DNA of 64,000 bases, taken from the NCBI RefSeq assembly GCF_034190915.1, contig NW_026947506.1, forward strand, positions 9,299,501 through 9,363,500. Reading direction: 5' to 3'. A program made the translations under genes and the position numbers. Each line of letters begins with the position of its first letter. Positions within the stretch are counted from its first letter, which is position 1. Source of the stretch: Cavia porcellus (taxonomy: Eukaryota > Chordata > Mammalia > Rodentia > Caviidae). Of the stretch, positions 19,477-30,800 are shown in pieces. Below the pieces are notes generated by a model, which worked only from the letters and a program-made list of their open reading frames with translations, had not been told where the DNA came from and ran no database searches.

Positions 19477-20102
19477 TCTAGCTATATGTTGCTGTGTGAG
19501 AAATTACAAGAAGTCGCAAGCCTTGCACGGTAGATTTATTACCTTGTGCTTCTGCGGGGTGGGAGTGTGGGAGGCTTGGCTGGGCTGTCTGCCCTGCCCG
19601 AGTCCAGGCTGAAGTCAGGCTCTTGGCAGGACTGCCTTCTTTGGTGGAGCCCTGCAGGTGAACCCCTCCTGGTTCATTTAGGTGGTGGCAGAGCCTGTTC
19701 CACGCGTCACAGGACCGGGGCCTGTGGTCATGCTGAACTTCTGGAGCCACATACTTGCCTTCTGGCCCTGCGCTCATTCATCTTCAAGGCCAGCAGTTGA
19801 GGTCTCCTTCCCAAGCAGGGAAGCCTTGTGCCTCGCAGGGCTCATGAAGGCAGAGTGGGCCACCTCAACAGTCAAGGCTGTTGGTCTTGTTTCTCCTGCA
19901 CAGCCCCTGCCTATTTCCCAGCCATAGTCAAGGTAGGTTTGGGTGGGTACACAGGGCAGGTGCTTGGGGGGTGTCTGTATTTCTGTTGCCTGCAGTGTGT
20001 GGAATAACTTGTTTTTCACTCTGGCTGTGCTGATAACACATTTAACCAGTAGTATGGAAGTGTTTCATTACGATAGTCACGTTATGTTTTCCCATCCTAT
20101 GG

Positions 20103-20253
20103 GTCCCTCTCTTCCCCTTCCCTCCCCTCCCCGTCCGCTATCCCTTTTCCCCTTCTCTTCTTCCTCTGCTCTCCCCTCCTTTTCCTTTTCCTTTCCCCTC
20201 TCTTCTTCCTTCCACCCTTCCCTTCTCTCTTCCCTCTCCTCCCTTCCCCTCCA
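20103..20253 (+). repeat. Polypyrimidine tract, about 150 nt
   Basis: Almost pure C/T (ccctctcttccccttccctcccc...ctcccttcccctccag) with only a few purines. It is within the inferred first intron and ends in a CAG. It could form triplex DNA or bind pyrimidine-tract proteins; it is an expanded simple repeat rather than a gene. Confidence 0.9.
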
Positions 20254-20370
20254 GTAGATCCCAGAGCCTCATACCCTGCTACTGAGTGGCACCCCCCCAC
20301 CCCTCTTGGTGTTTTTAATCTGTATTTTTGGGGTCCATATTTATCCATAAAGCTTATTTTGTTGCTTTTA

Positions 20371-20459
20371 TTTACTTATTTTTTTGGTACCAGGGGTCAA
20401 ACTCATGACTTCGTGCTTGCCAGGGAGGAGCTCTGCTGCTCATCTACATCCCCGGCCCA
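20371..20459 (-). mobile_element. ID SINE with perfect target duplication
   Basis: Reverse ID body ggtaccaggggtcaaactcatgacttcgtgcttgccaggg...ctacatccccggcccaa. The 15-mer attttgttgctttta flanks it at 20356-20370 and 20460-20474. Confidence 0.88.
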
Positions 20460-20474
20460 ATTTTGTTGCTTTTA

Positions 20475-23400
20475 AAAAAATATAGAAATAATTTTGTTAT
20501 CTATATATGTGTACCATATTCTTAAGTCTGAGGTTTTTCCTCATAATTGTCTTTTTGTGGTTTTTATTTTCCAGTTTTATATAGTATTTTTAGTGTATGT
20601 GTACACACACAGGTGATGAGGCTAAAAATCTAAATCTGTTTTGGAGCATTTTTTTGGATTAGGGATGCTTAACTGATGCAGATATGCCAAAATAAACTCA
20701 TATTTGAAGCATTTTTTGTCCTAAGCGTCTAAGATGGGAAAACATAATTTATCCTGTATCACAGTTGGCTCATTCTTTCATGCATGGACTCCGATTTCTC
20801 ACTCAGTTCTCCTGGTGATAATGTTGGAGAATCTGTGGAGGGTATGTACCCAGCGATGAGACTGCATACGCATAGGTAAAATCTAGATGTGAGCATGAAG
20901 TGTATTTTCCTTCATTTTATAGAAAGTAGGCTTCTTCTCTGTCTTTTTGTGCTTTACTTTGTCACTGCTTTTTAATACATTTAGATGAACAGATGTCTTC
21001 ATCATCTTTAAAAGAAGCCCACAGGACATTTTTAAATAGTGAGCACTAAAGCCTTAAATGAAAAAGAGGCAAAGTGTATTCACCTGTTTCCTATGGTACT
21101 TACCTTCGTGTTTCCTGATACAGTATTTATACCCTTGTGTCTCTAGCTTGAGATCTTGTGCATTGTCTTTCAGTTTTGATACTGGAGGATTTGGGCTTCT
21201 TAAATCCCTTATTTACCTTTGTCCATTCTCAAACTGTAGTTGCAGCCCCATTTTTAGTAAAATCAATGTTTAACTGGTGATTACTGAACTGTCACTCAGC
21301 TGCACGGCTCCATATTCCTGTTTCCCACATGTTTTGGAAATTAAATTCCCTAATTTCACTTGCGTAACTTTCACATACGAGCTCCTAGTCTCTGATGTCT
21401 GTCATGTCTGCCAAGTGTGTGCCCCTAGCTTTCTGTGGGTCTTTCCTCTGAGGGCCCTCCCACCTGCTGCTTTAACCTGCACCAGTTTGCAGCCAGCACC
21501 ACGTAGATCAGATTTTACTCCAGAGCTGTGGAGGGGAGAGTTTCCGATGGCTTTTTCCTGCCTGTCTCCCGTCAGTGAGAGGGCGGTCTCTACTCTGGGC
21601 CTCAGTGTCCAGAGAATCAAGCCCCCTGTCCTGAGTATTAGGCATGGCTCGCACTCCTCCACATTGCTCCACAGAGAGCCACATTTGTGTCTTCCTCATG
21701 CATGGGAGGAGAGTGGGCCTCCAGGTCCTGTCCCAGACCTACTGATCAGAGCCCCTGTAACCTTGGGAAGCAGGGCTGCGCCGTGCTGTGGAGCTGCGGT
21801 GTGTTGCTCTGCAGCCCTACATGCGGCAGCCATCTGCCTGCATTTGCAGCCATGCCACCTGGGCTCCAGGGTGGCAGTGGGGACCTGGAAGGTCTCCTCA
21901 TGTTCTTCAAAGCCAGGCCCGGTCAGGACTGGCCTGGCTGTCCTGGATGCTCTTGTCCAGAACTGTCATGTGCCACTCACGTACCTACAGATGTCCTCTA
22001 GGTGGCCCAGGAACAGGAAGCTCTGGGGAGTGAGTGACCTGGAGGTGGTTAAGTCTCTGCACCTGTGGACACCGTTCCCCTGCAGATGACCCCTCAGCAG
22101 AGCGAAGCTCCCAGCCCTTGGGGATGTTGGGAGCTCCTACCTTGTGTGTCTTACACTCCAGAAAGTTGCCGTGCATGAATCTGTGAGATGCTTCATATAG
22201 AAGTGGATGCTTTCATACCATAACCTGACTTAAAATAACCTTGCATGATAGCTAGCAGGCTGCTTACTCTAGGCTTCTAAATTTATCTCGATTGCTTAAA
22301 AAGCACTTTCAGTTAAGTCTCAGGAAGGATAACTCTATGATAGGTTCCATCCGAGCATAAGCATTTGAAAGACTCCTTGGAAGTCAATTTGTTAACCAGC
22401 TGTGATGGTTTTCGGAATGGTCTACTGCTTATCCAGGCTGACTGTGGGCTGAATAAGGTCGAGGCTGTAGTGTGACTGTCCCAGCCTGCTGCCCTGCCCT
22501 GGGAACTTGGTTGTGGGTTCTCCTGGTGGTGGTGAAGATTAAATGACATACTCTCGGCCAGGTGCTTGCTTAGTGGAGGGTCATGAGCACAGAGCTGCAT
22601 TGACCTTGGGCTTTGATGTTTATTGTAATCAAGAGTAATTCTAAACATGTCGTCCTTCCAAGATGAGATTTTAACCTCTCAAACAAGTTTTCTGTTTTCT
22701 TATAAAACTTTTTTGACAAGCCAGCCTGGTGACTCAGCATCTCTATTCACTGCTTGGTGTCTTCCTCTTGGCCTCGGGGACCCGGCTTTTCCCTGCCTTG
22801 TTTCTTCATTCATGAACCCGAGATCCTCTGTTTTTTTGGTTGGTGTCTCCCTCTGAGTCCTGATTGGAATACGGTCAAGGAGAGATGAGCACTGACCTCC
22901 TGAGGAAGAAAGGGGTTGGGTGGGGAGGGCAGGTCCCTAGACTGATCGGGCTGCTGCTTGTGGCCTTGAGGTCAGTACAGAACAGGTCGGTCACCTTCAG
23001 CTGTGGGCACTCCTTAACACTTAGAGGAGACAGACAGGTGATGCCTCAGACAGGCAGACATTGTTTACGCCTTGGCCAGGGTGGTGCCAGGTAATTTCTC
23101 CAGCCGTCTTGTGGGTAGAAATGATGTCATCAAGAGAAACGTATCGTTGTGTGACTCCGTGGTCGTCTTTAACTGTATATAATGCGCACTGAGTTCCTGT
23201 ACACTCAGTTATGTTCTGTCCGCCCCCTTCTTTGCTGGTTGAAATGTGGGCTAAGTACTATTTTTAGTTTTGAAATCAGTGTTGTTTCTCAAGGCCTTGT
23301 GTAGTTTTGGTGATTCATCTGGGAAAGCAACCTAGAATTTCCTCTTCCTTTCGTGGTCTTTGAATGGTGGCCCTTTCTGTGAACACCACGAGTGTGGGTT

Positions 23401-25214
23401 CTTAGGCCCTGTTGAGAGCCACAGCTTGGTTTGCATCAGCTCCCCAGCCACATGGCCGGCGTCTCTGGGGGTGTTTACGGGTCTGCGTAGGTCTGATAGT
23501 GTTATCTTTTTGGAGGTGGTGCTGCAAAGCCGACTTGGAAAAAAATACAAGATGTGCAGAGGAGCAAGACCCTGGGGGAAAGGTGTTTTTCTGTTCTTCT
23601 TAGATTGTAATGCTCTGGTTCCCAGTGTCTGGTAGAGCTTTGGCCCTCAGAGGAGCAGTCCCCAACTGCTGTGGCGCCTGGATGACAGGGTTGCCTGCGT
23701 GGGTTCAGGTTCCCTGGCCACCAGGGGCTCCTCCCTGCTGAGCTGGGATCAAACTCCATTTTGCTGGTGGCAACATCAGTGATGACAGAGCTTCCTGGCC
23801 AAGCACCATCCACAGTGGGGGTTGCATGGTTCTGTACTGTGTGGAGCTGCCCTGTGCACTGTGGGGTGTTCACAGCACCCTGCCTTCTGTTTCTCAACAA
23901 TGGTGGCCCCCAAAAATGTCTCCAGGATGCTGCTGAAAGTCCCTTTGGGAAGAGCCACCCACTAGCTTACAGATGCCTGGCAGCTGCTGGCCCCTGCCAG
24001 GCTCAGGTAATCCTCCTGCTTTCCAGCTGCTGGTCCCCAGCCTGGCTGACAACCCCTTCCACCAACCAGGCTCTGCTTTAGTTAGCGGCCGGGTGCCAAG
24101 TGGGAGGGGAGTCATGAGGGAACAGGCAGAGCCGCAAGCAGGTGTGGCTGGACATCGAGCCTGCAGCACCAGATGTGTGTGTGTGGGGTGGCAGCCGGTG
24201 ATTAGAGTGTTCAGTAAATGTTGTCTGCCATCAGGGGGAGTGGACAGTGTCACTTGTGGTCCCAGTCCTGACCATGAATCAGGTATGTGGGTCTTCATGT
24301 CATCCCAAGCCTGCCTTGGGAATCTGGGGTCAGGAATGTTTCTCTGTAACATAGTTGAAAGAAGCAAAGTGAAACTGCTACCCAGTGAACTTCCTTATTC
24401 AACTTGTTTCAATTTTGAGGCAGCTTTATTAGCTGGAGTTCATTTTTGAAATGTAGCATCTGTGAGAAGTGCAGCTGGGCTGGTGGCCTGCGGGCCAGGA
24501 GTGGGGTAGCACCCTTAAGGCCGGGCACTGTCCAGCTTGGTGGGGATGTGGAGGGTGGCAGGGACGTGCTCCCTGTTTACATTTACTCTCAGTCCTGTTT
24601 GGCTTTCGGACTTCTCTCCTGGGCTTTGTGGATTGCTTCCTACTTAGTTAAGATCATCCTGAATGTCCGGTTTGGTAAACTTGATTCTGCTAACATTTAT
24701 TGCATCATCTTTTCCATTTCTGATTCTTTTAATGATTAAACACTGCATTTTGTAGTGATCCTGATTTACTTAACTGTTGTTTAACATGTGGGTTAGAGAA
24801 TTTAGCTACTGTAAGTAGCCTTTGAGGATATATTTGGGCCTAAGTTGCAGTCCGAAGTTAAGCTTACCTCTTCGAGGTGGTATGAACTAGCACGGGGACT
24901 GTGTCACAGCTCCTGATTGGTGTCGCCCGCCTGCCTTCCTGAAAGTTCCTGACCAGCAAAGGATAGAATGGCCCCTTCAGGGGATCCTTGCCAAGGCGAT
25001 GTTTTCTAAAACAAAATTACTGGTTAACAGTTAGAAAAACATCTCATTGTTGTCTTGCTTTGCCTGGCTGTTAGCGAGGTTGGCTTTCTGTTGTTTTTCT
25101 TTTCCCTGTAAAAGTTCATTTGCTTGTTTTGTGAATTAAAAGTTTGCTTTTAGTAAAAACCTTGCTCCCTGTCTGTCCATCTGCCTTCCCTCTGCTTCCC
25201 TGCCTCCGTTCCTC
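20475..25214 (+). other. Long intronic stretch without recognised repeats or exons
   Basis: About 4.7 kb. It includes an open frame of 270 codons at 21277-22089 (plus) in moderately G/C-rich sequence, with no domain, no repeat in other frames and no splice context I trust. I see no other structure. Confidence 0.4.
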
Positions 25215-25283
25215 TTGGCAGTCCTGGGAATTGAGCACAGGGACTCGTGCTTATTGCCCCTCCCCTGAGCTACATCCCAGACG
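25215..25283 (-). mobile_element. ID SINE fragment
   Basis: agtcctgggaattgagcacagggactcgtgcttattgcccctcccctgagctacatcccagacg is the reverse of a degenerate ID body. Confidence 0.6.
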
Positions 25284-26551
25284 CACGCAGTTTGTTTTCG
25301 TGTTGAGCGTAGGGACCATTGTAGTTTTTCAGTTAAGTTTTGCTTTGTTATTTCAAACTTACAGAACAAGTGTGAGTGGGAAAGTTGCTGCATACCCTTC
25401 CCCAGAAGTTGCTCCCATCCACTGCCCCATCGCCCTTTCTCTCTCCTTGCATATATGAATAAGGAGGTTTTTTTCTGATTCCCCTGAGTCTAAGGTGTTT
25501 GTTCCTGACAGCATTTCAGTGTGTATTTTCACAGTGCCAGGGCACTTGCTTACATAACTGCAGTAAAATTATCACAGGAAATTGAATAATGAGTATAGGG
25601 CTGCTGCCTCACCTACCATCCACACTGCAAATTCAGCACCGGGCCTGTGATTTCCCTTCCTGCTCTTGTGTTCCCTTTGGAATCTAGACTTGCCCTGCGT
25701 TTAGCTATTAGGTTTCTTTAGTCTCTGTTAATTTGGAATAGTTCCTTAAGCCCTCTAGGTACTTGACATCATTGTATTTGAAGAGTACAAACCAGTTATT
25801 TTCCGTAACGTCCCTCAGTCTGTGCTTTTCTAACGTGTGCTCATGGTTAGATGCAGATCATGCATTTTAAGCAGGGATAACAGAAGGATTTGTGTTTCCA
25901 GAACAGTCCTGTGTTGTCAGGAACCGCATGCGCTCAGTTTTATATAATCTTAGTGACAGCATTGGACCCTCGGCTGGGCTGGTGTCTGCCAGGCTTCTCA
26001 CCTGGCAAATCCCATTTTTCTCCTTGAAGATAATGTATATTAACACTAAATAAATTTCCCGTTCTTCATTAAACTGTCACCCAGTAGTTGTAGCATCTGG
26101 TGATGACTTTCCAGGTTTGTCCTTCTGTTGCTATTAATTGGCACTTAATTGTAAGGAAGAGCTTTTTCTCCTCCTCACTTCCTGTTTGTTTATGCTGTTA
26201 TTTATTTGAATTATATATGCATATTTAGTGGTCTGTATTTCATTACCTGCACTGTCTCTATCCCCGGTTTATCACAGCTGTGCTCCTCCTGAGTGGTCTT
26301 AGCCGCCTCCTGTGTCCACTCCATGGCTTGAGCTCTTGTTTGCTTGCTGTGAGGTGTTAAACTCTGGGCTCCTGTGTGCACCCCTCCAGAGTCAGCTGCT
26401 TTCACGGCAGCTTTGAGGGTGGTGTTTGGAAATCAGGATTGGTTATGTGATTGCCCACTGCAGCTGTGTCCTTATTTTGAGAGCTTCTTCATGGACAAAA
26501 CTAGGCTGTAGTGTCTGTGTGGGTTTACACACATGCTTGTATGCTTTTATA
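25284..26551. other. Intronic sequence, nothing recognised
   Basis: No exon, SINE or LTR identified; stops are dense in all frames. Confidence 0.4.
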
Positions 26552-26872
26552 CCTCTGTCTTAGTCTGTTATCGCTGCTGTAACAAAATGCCTGAGACTTG
26601 GACAATTTGTAAACAAAGGAAATGAATGTTTCACAGTCTTGGAGACTGGGAAGCCCCAGATAAAGAGCCCTGTCTTTTGGCCTTATCTTCATGTGGTAGA
26701 AGAACAGAAGGGCAAAGGCCCTGGCTGGTTCCCTCTATCCTTTTATAAGGTTCCCAGATTCCCTCACCAGGGCTGTACCTTCATGATTCAATCACCTCGT
26801 AAAGTCCCTGCCTCTTACATTTGGGATGTTTTCTGTGTAAGAAATTCAGACCCTGGGCGCATCTCTGCGTAG
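26552..26872 (-). mobile_element. MaLR-type LTR, reverse
   Basis: The plus strand reads cttagtctgttatcgctgctgtaacaaaatgcctgagacttggacaatttgtaaacaaaggaaatgaatgtttcacag ... caatcacctcgtaaagtccctgcctcttacatttggga, the reverse complement of a MaLR LTR. Confidence 0.75.
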
Positions 26873-27294
26873 ACATGTGTATTTATCAAATGTAACGAGT
26901 TTATTTTGTTGCTGCCAGTGTTTTCAGACACTGGATGGAGGGCATGGCTAGTGTCCCTGTGCCCTGAGTTTTGTCACGTGCTTTTCTTGTGTCTGGCCCA
27001 TGCTCAGGGTGTAACGATCTTTCTCATCTTTTTAGTAGAAGTGTTATAGTTTTGTCTTTTCAGGATGAAACTGATGAGTCTCGCATTATTTTTTATTTAG
27101 GATGTGAGGTAGGGGTGTGTGGATATCCAGTTGCTCCAGCACCACTGGTTAAAGCTTTCCACTCCTCTTTGAGTTGCTTTGGAGACTCATTTGAAGATCA
27201 GTTGACTGCGTATTTCTGGACTTTTTGTTCTGTTCCTTGATCGGTTTGTCTATCCTTAGGCCAGCATGATTTATTTTTTTCTTTCCTTTGTTCT

Positions 27295-27412
27295 TTTTTA
27301 TGGTGGTGGGGTCTCACTGTGCTGCCCAGGCTGTCCAGGAATTTTTGGGCTTAAGTGACCCCACTTTGGCCTTCCCAATATCTGGGCAGACAGGAGCATG
27401 GCCCTGTGCCTG
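27295..27412 (-). mobile_element. B1 SINE, diverged
   Basis: ggtctcactgtgctgcccaggctgtccaggaatttttgggcttaagtgaccccactttggccttcccaatatctgggcag is a reverse B1. Confidence 0.75.
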
Positions 27413-27710
27413 TTCAGTTAATGTAACTGTTAAGAAATTTTGAAGACAGTTTGTCATTCAGCTTTATCCTTTTTCAAGATTGGTTGGTTTGTTCTAGGTC
27501 ATTTGTATTTTTACCTGCATTTTAGAATTGATTTCCAGCATTTACAAAATCTCCTGGTGAAACTATGGTTGTAATTGTGATTTGGGTAGAATCAGTAGTA
27601 ATGCAATTTTGAATTTCCAAATCATAAACATGCTGTATGTTTCCACTGATGTAGTTATTTAGTTCTTCTCAGCTGTGTTTTGTAGTATTTTGGTAATTGT
27701 TGTTGTTGTG

Positions 27711-27785
27711 TGTGTGCTCGTGTTGGTGCTGGGGATGGAACCCAGGGTCTCTGCATGCTGAACACACTGGGACCTCAACCTTGTT
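27711..27785 (-). mobile_element. ID SINE fragment
   Basis: gtgctggggatggaacccagggtctctgcatgctgaacacactgggacctcaacc is the reverse of an ID 3' half, after a short tgtg run. Confidence 0.6.
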
Positions 27786-27875
27786 TTATAGTTTTCAGTA
27801 GATGGGGCATGCATGTCTTGTAAATTTATTTCTGAATACTCTGCTTTTAGACATTACTTTAAGAAATGAATTTTT

Positions 27876-27985
27876 TCGGGGCTGGGGATTTAGCTCAGCG
27901 GCATAAGCACCTGCCTTGCAAGCAGGCAGTCGTGAGTTTGATCCCCAGTACCGATAAAAAGGAAAAAGACAAAAAAAAAAAAAAA
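27876..27985 (+). mobile_element. Young ID SINE with perfect target duplication
   Basis: cggggctggggatttagctcagcggcataagcacctgccttgcaagcaggcagtcgtgagtttgatccccagtaccgataaaaaggaaaaagac plus an A tail. It is the clearest copy of the genome-specific ID subfamily. The body folds like tRNA-Ala with loop CTTGCAA (anticodon TGC). The 15-mer aagaaatgaattttt flanks it at 27861-27875 and 27986-28000. Confidence 0.95.
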
Positions 27986-28159
27986 AAGAAATGAATTTTT
28001 CTTTTTTTCTTTTCTCCTACTTTTGATCAAAATATAATTGAGTTTCATATTTTGTGCTCACCTTCTGTAACCTTGTAAATTGACTTAGTGAGTCTTGCTA
28101 GACAGCTTAGACACAGGAATTTCTTTGGTTGACAGTTATGTAGCCCACATTTCTTTCCC

Positions 28160-28245
28160 TCATCTTTGCGTTCATCTAGCAGGGTGCTGAGGAATTGACC
28201 CAGGGCCCCACGCACACTGGGCAAGCGCTCTGCTCCAGCTCTTCC
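28160..28245 (-). mobile_element. ID SINE fragment
   Basis: gggtgctgaggaattgacccagggccccacgcacactgggcaagcgctctgctccagctc is a reverse, CpG-decayed ID body. Confidence 0.6.
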
Positions 28246-28391
28246 TTTGACGTGTTTTCCTTACCAGGTGGTACTGTGGGACCACCCACAGCAGGGGTGG
28301 AACTGGTGCGTAGCGCACCTTCTTGCCTGGTTAGCAGTCTTTGAGAGGAAGCCCTTGGGTGTCATCAGGCGTGCACACAGCCTGCTGCTAT

Positions 28392-28466
28392 CTTTGTGTT
28401 TTGCAGTGTTGAGGATCAAACCCAGGGCCGCGAGCACGCTGCTCACGCGCTCTGCCCTTTGCCGCA
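28392..28466 (-). mobile_element. ID SINE fragment
   Basis: cagtgttgaggatcaaacccagggccgcgagcacgctgctcacgcgctctgcc is a reverse ID body. Confidence 0.6.
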
Positions 28467-29392
28467 CTTCTGGTGCTGACATGGGTGTGATTCAGGAAAT
28501 TTCTCTTGTCAGCTGAGGTGTTTTTGTTGGCCTTTGTCTTGTTTTAAACCCAGAATGCATGTGGAGCTTTGCTCAGATGTTTCTGTGGTAAATGACATCA
28601 ATTCTCAAGTATTAACAGGGTCCTGCCAGCTTCCCTACTCATGGAATCTGTGTGACTGTCCCATGTGGTAACTGACTTTACCATCCAGTGGCACATGCTT
28701 GACTGTCCCATCTGGTGGCCTGGACACCAGTGGTGGAAGCGTTACAGTTGTGCATGGGACAATCATGCAGGTGCTACCAGCGGGTCAGGCTGCCTGGCAG
28801 CAAGCCATACAAATTACAGCGTCATGAATGGTCAATCCAAACTGTGTGTTCCTGGGCTAATAATCCCCATAATCATGATATATTGTCATTTTTATAAATG
28901 ACTGATTGTGAATTTTCCATTCTCTTGCTAAAGATGTTTTCGTTTTAGGGTCATGAACTGTGACTGTGTTTTAGTTGTAATTCTTTCTGTGAATTTTGGT
29001 AATGGGTTTATGTGAATCCTCTACAGTGATGTGGAAATTGTATTGCCTCCCTCATGTGTTTGGTAGGTTTCACCAGGGAAGCCAGGGAGCTGTGTTTTCT
29101 ATCTCGCAAAGTGTAGGCTAACTAGTTTACCTCACTGGCTAGCTGTGTGGCTATTCCAGTTTTAAAAATTCCGTCTGTGTTGGGTGGGCGACTGTTTTCC
29201 ATCCTCTTATTTCCAACCTGTGTCTTTATATTAAGTGTACTTTTTGTACATGTGGTACATTTGGGCCAGTTTTGCTCCTAATTCTGATTTGATTTAGTTG
29301 TTTATATTTAATATTCTTAACGATTACACAGTTGATCTAATTTTGGAGGGTTCCGCATTCATAAAAATGACAAAGTTGACTTGTTCTCACAA
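28467..29392. other. Intronic sequence, nothing recognised
   Basis: A loose repetition of gactgtcccat(g/c)tgg near 28652 and 28692 is the only feature noted. Confidence 0.35.
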
Positions 29393-29547
29393 TTAGTACT
29401 TGATGGCACACGCCTGTAATCCCAGCACTCGGGAGACTGAGGCAAGAGAATCACTGTGCGTTCAAGGGCAGCCTGGGCTACAAAGCAAGTTCAAGGTCAG
29501 GCTGAACTGCATCGTGAAACCCTGTCTCAAAACAAAACAAAAAAAAT
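29393..29547 (+). mobile_element. B1 SINE (quasi-dimeric)
   Basis: gatggcacacgcctgtaatcccagcactcgggagactgaggcaagag ... cagcctgggctacaaagcaagttcaaggtcaggctgaactgcatcgtgaaaccctgtctcaaaac. The internal duplication of the ttcaagg...ctg segment is visible. Confidence 0.9.
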
Positions 29548-30725
29548 CAATATATCTACTGCCTTTAACATAATTTGAAAAAATCAATATTTGAGTGCTT
29601 TGAGCATGTGTGTTCCCAGCTAGGGTTGGATTAGGGGGCTCTGTCCTTCCTAGTTCAGTTCTGGAGGTGTCAGGCTGCCCAGTGCCACTTTCTGCACAGC
29701 TTATACCTTTTCCTTGGTGGCCTGCTGTTGGGAACAGCACCCAGTTCCAGGCTGTGTGCTGCTGACCAGTGTTGCTGAATGCAGGAGGCTGAGCTGTGTC
29801 CCCTGGAGGAAACACATGTGTGAGATAACCTGCACCCTGATGGGGCTGAGTGATTAGTGCTGAGCGCAGTGTAAATAAATTAACAGTGTACAAACGAGGT
29901 GCTTCGCAGGAACCTGTCCAGTACCTTGCTGTGGAGCATGCGCCTGTGTTTGCTATTTTAGCATTCATAACTGCTGTGATTAAGAACTGAGACCTTCTGG
30001 TTTGCTGTTGCTTTCATGTGTATGTATCCATGTGAGAGTGTTCTGCTACTGTTTCCCTCAGTTCCCTCAGGGCTAATTTTGTTTTTATTACTCTCTTCAG
30101 TGTCTTTTTTAGTAGTTGTATTTGTGATTAAAACATGCATCCTTAACTTGTCCCTGTCTACTTAGAGATTATACTGCTTCTTGTAAAATGAAGAACTCTG
30201 CAGCACTGTAGAAGCGTTCCCAACCTGTTCACTGTACTGCTGTTTACATATATTCTATAAATGCCTACCTTGTAGGTCTTGTAGTAACTCTTGGTCTTGT
30301 ATTAAGCAACCTGTGTCTTCCAGAAAGGCTCAGAGAAAGAATGCTAGCGAGTGCTCCACCATGGCGCTTGTCCCTGGCCCCAGCTGTGGACGTTTACCCT
30401 CATATTTACTACCTCACGGCTTCTGGCAGATCCTGGTTTTTATCTGGTGTTGTATGCTGGCGATTAGTGTTCTTAGTTCCTGTTTTCTTGGTTCTTATAT
30501 TTGAAGGATGTTTTACGTGTTTTCAGCTAATAGTTTTATCATTACAGGTAGCATTACATAATTCCCTGTCTTCTTTTTAAGTTTCCCTGATTAAAAAATC
30601 AGCTGTCACTTGTGTTGTTGCTCCCATCACAGTATCCTCTTAGATACTATCAAGACTTTTCTTTTATTGTTAGCAATTTATCAAGGATGTGCTTTTAAAA
30701 CCACACGCCCTTCCAGAAACTTTGT
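29548..30725. other. Intronic sequence, nothing recognised
   Basis: A 168-codon minus-strand open frame (29968-29462) reads through the B1 and has no independent support. Confidence 0.35.
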
Positions 30726-30800
30726 TTTGAGACTCTCGGTCAGGCTAAGTTTCCAGGCTGGCCTTGAATTTGGGATTGTCTTGCAGCAGCCTCCTGAGTG
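30726..30800 (-). mobile_element. B1 SINE fragment
   Basis: ttttgagactctcggtcaggctaagtttccaggctggccttgaatttgggattgtcttgcagcagcctcctgag is the reverse of B1. Confidence 0.6.

Noticed and set aside
21277..22089. 270-codon plus-strand open frame
   Set aside because: No recognisable domain and heavily Cys/Ser/Leu-biased; competing frames on both strands. Lies deep in the inferred intron.
27877..27950. tRNA-Ala(TGC) gene
   Set aside because: The cloverleaf-like segment continues into the ID tail and poly-A with target duplications, so it is a SINE copy rather than a tRNA gene.
29462..29968. 168-codon minus-strand open frame
   Set aside because: Its C-terminal part is the reverse of a B1 SINE; the remainder is featureless.
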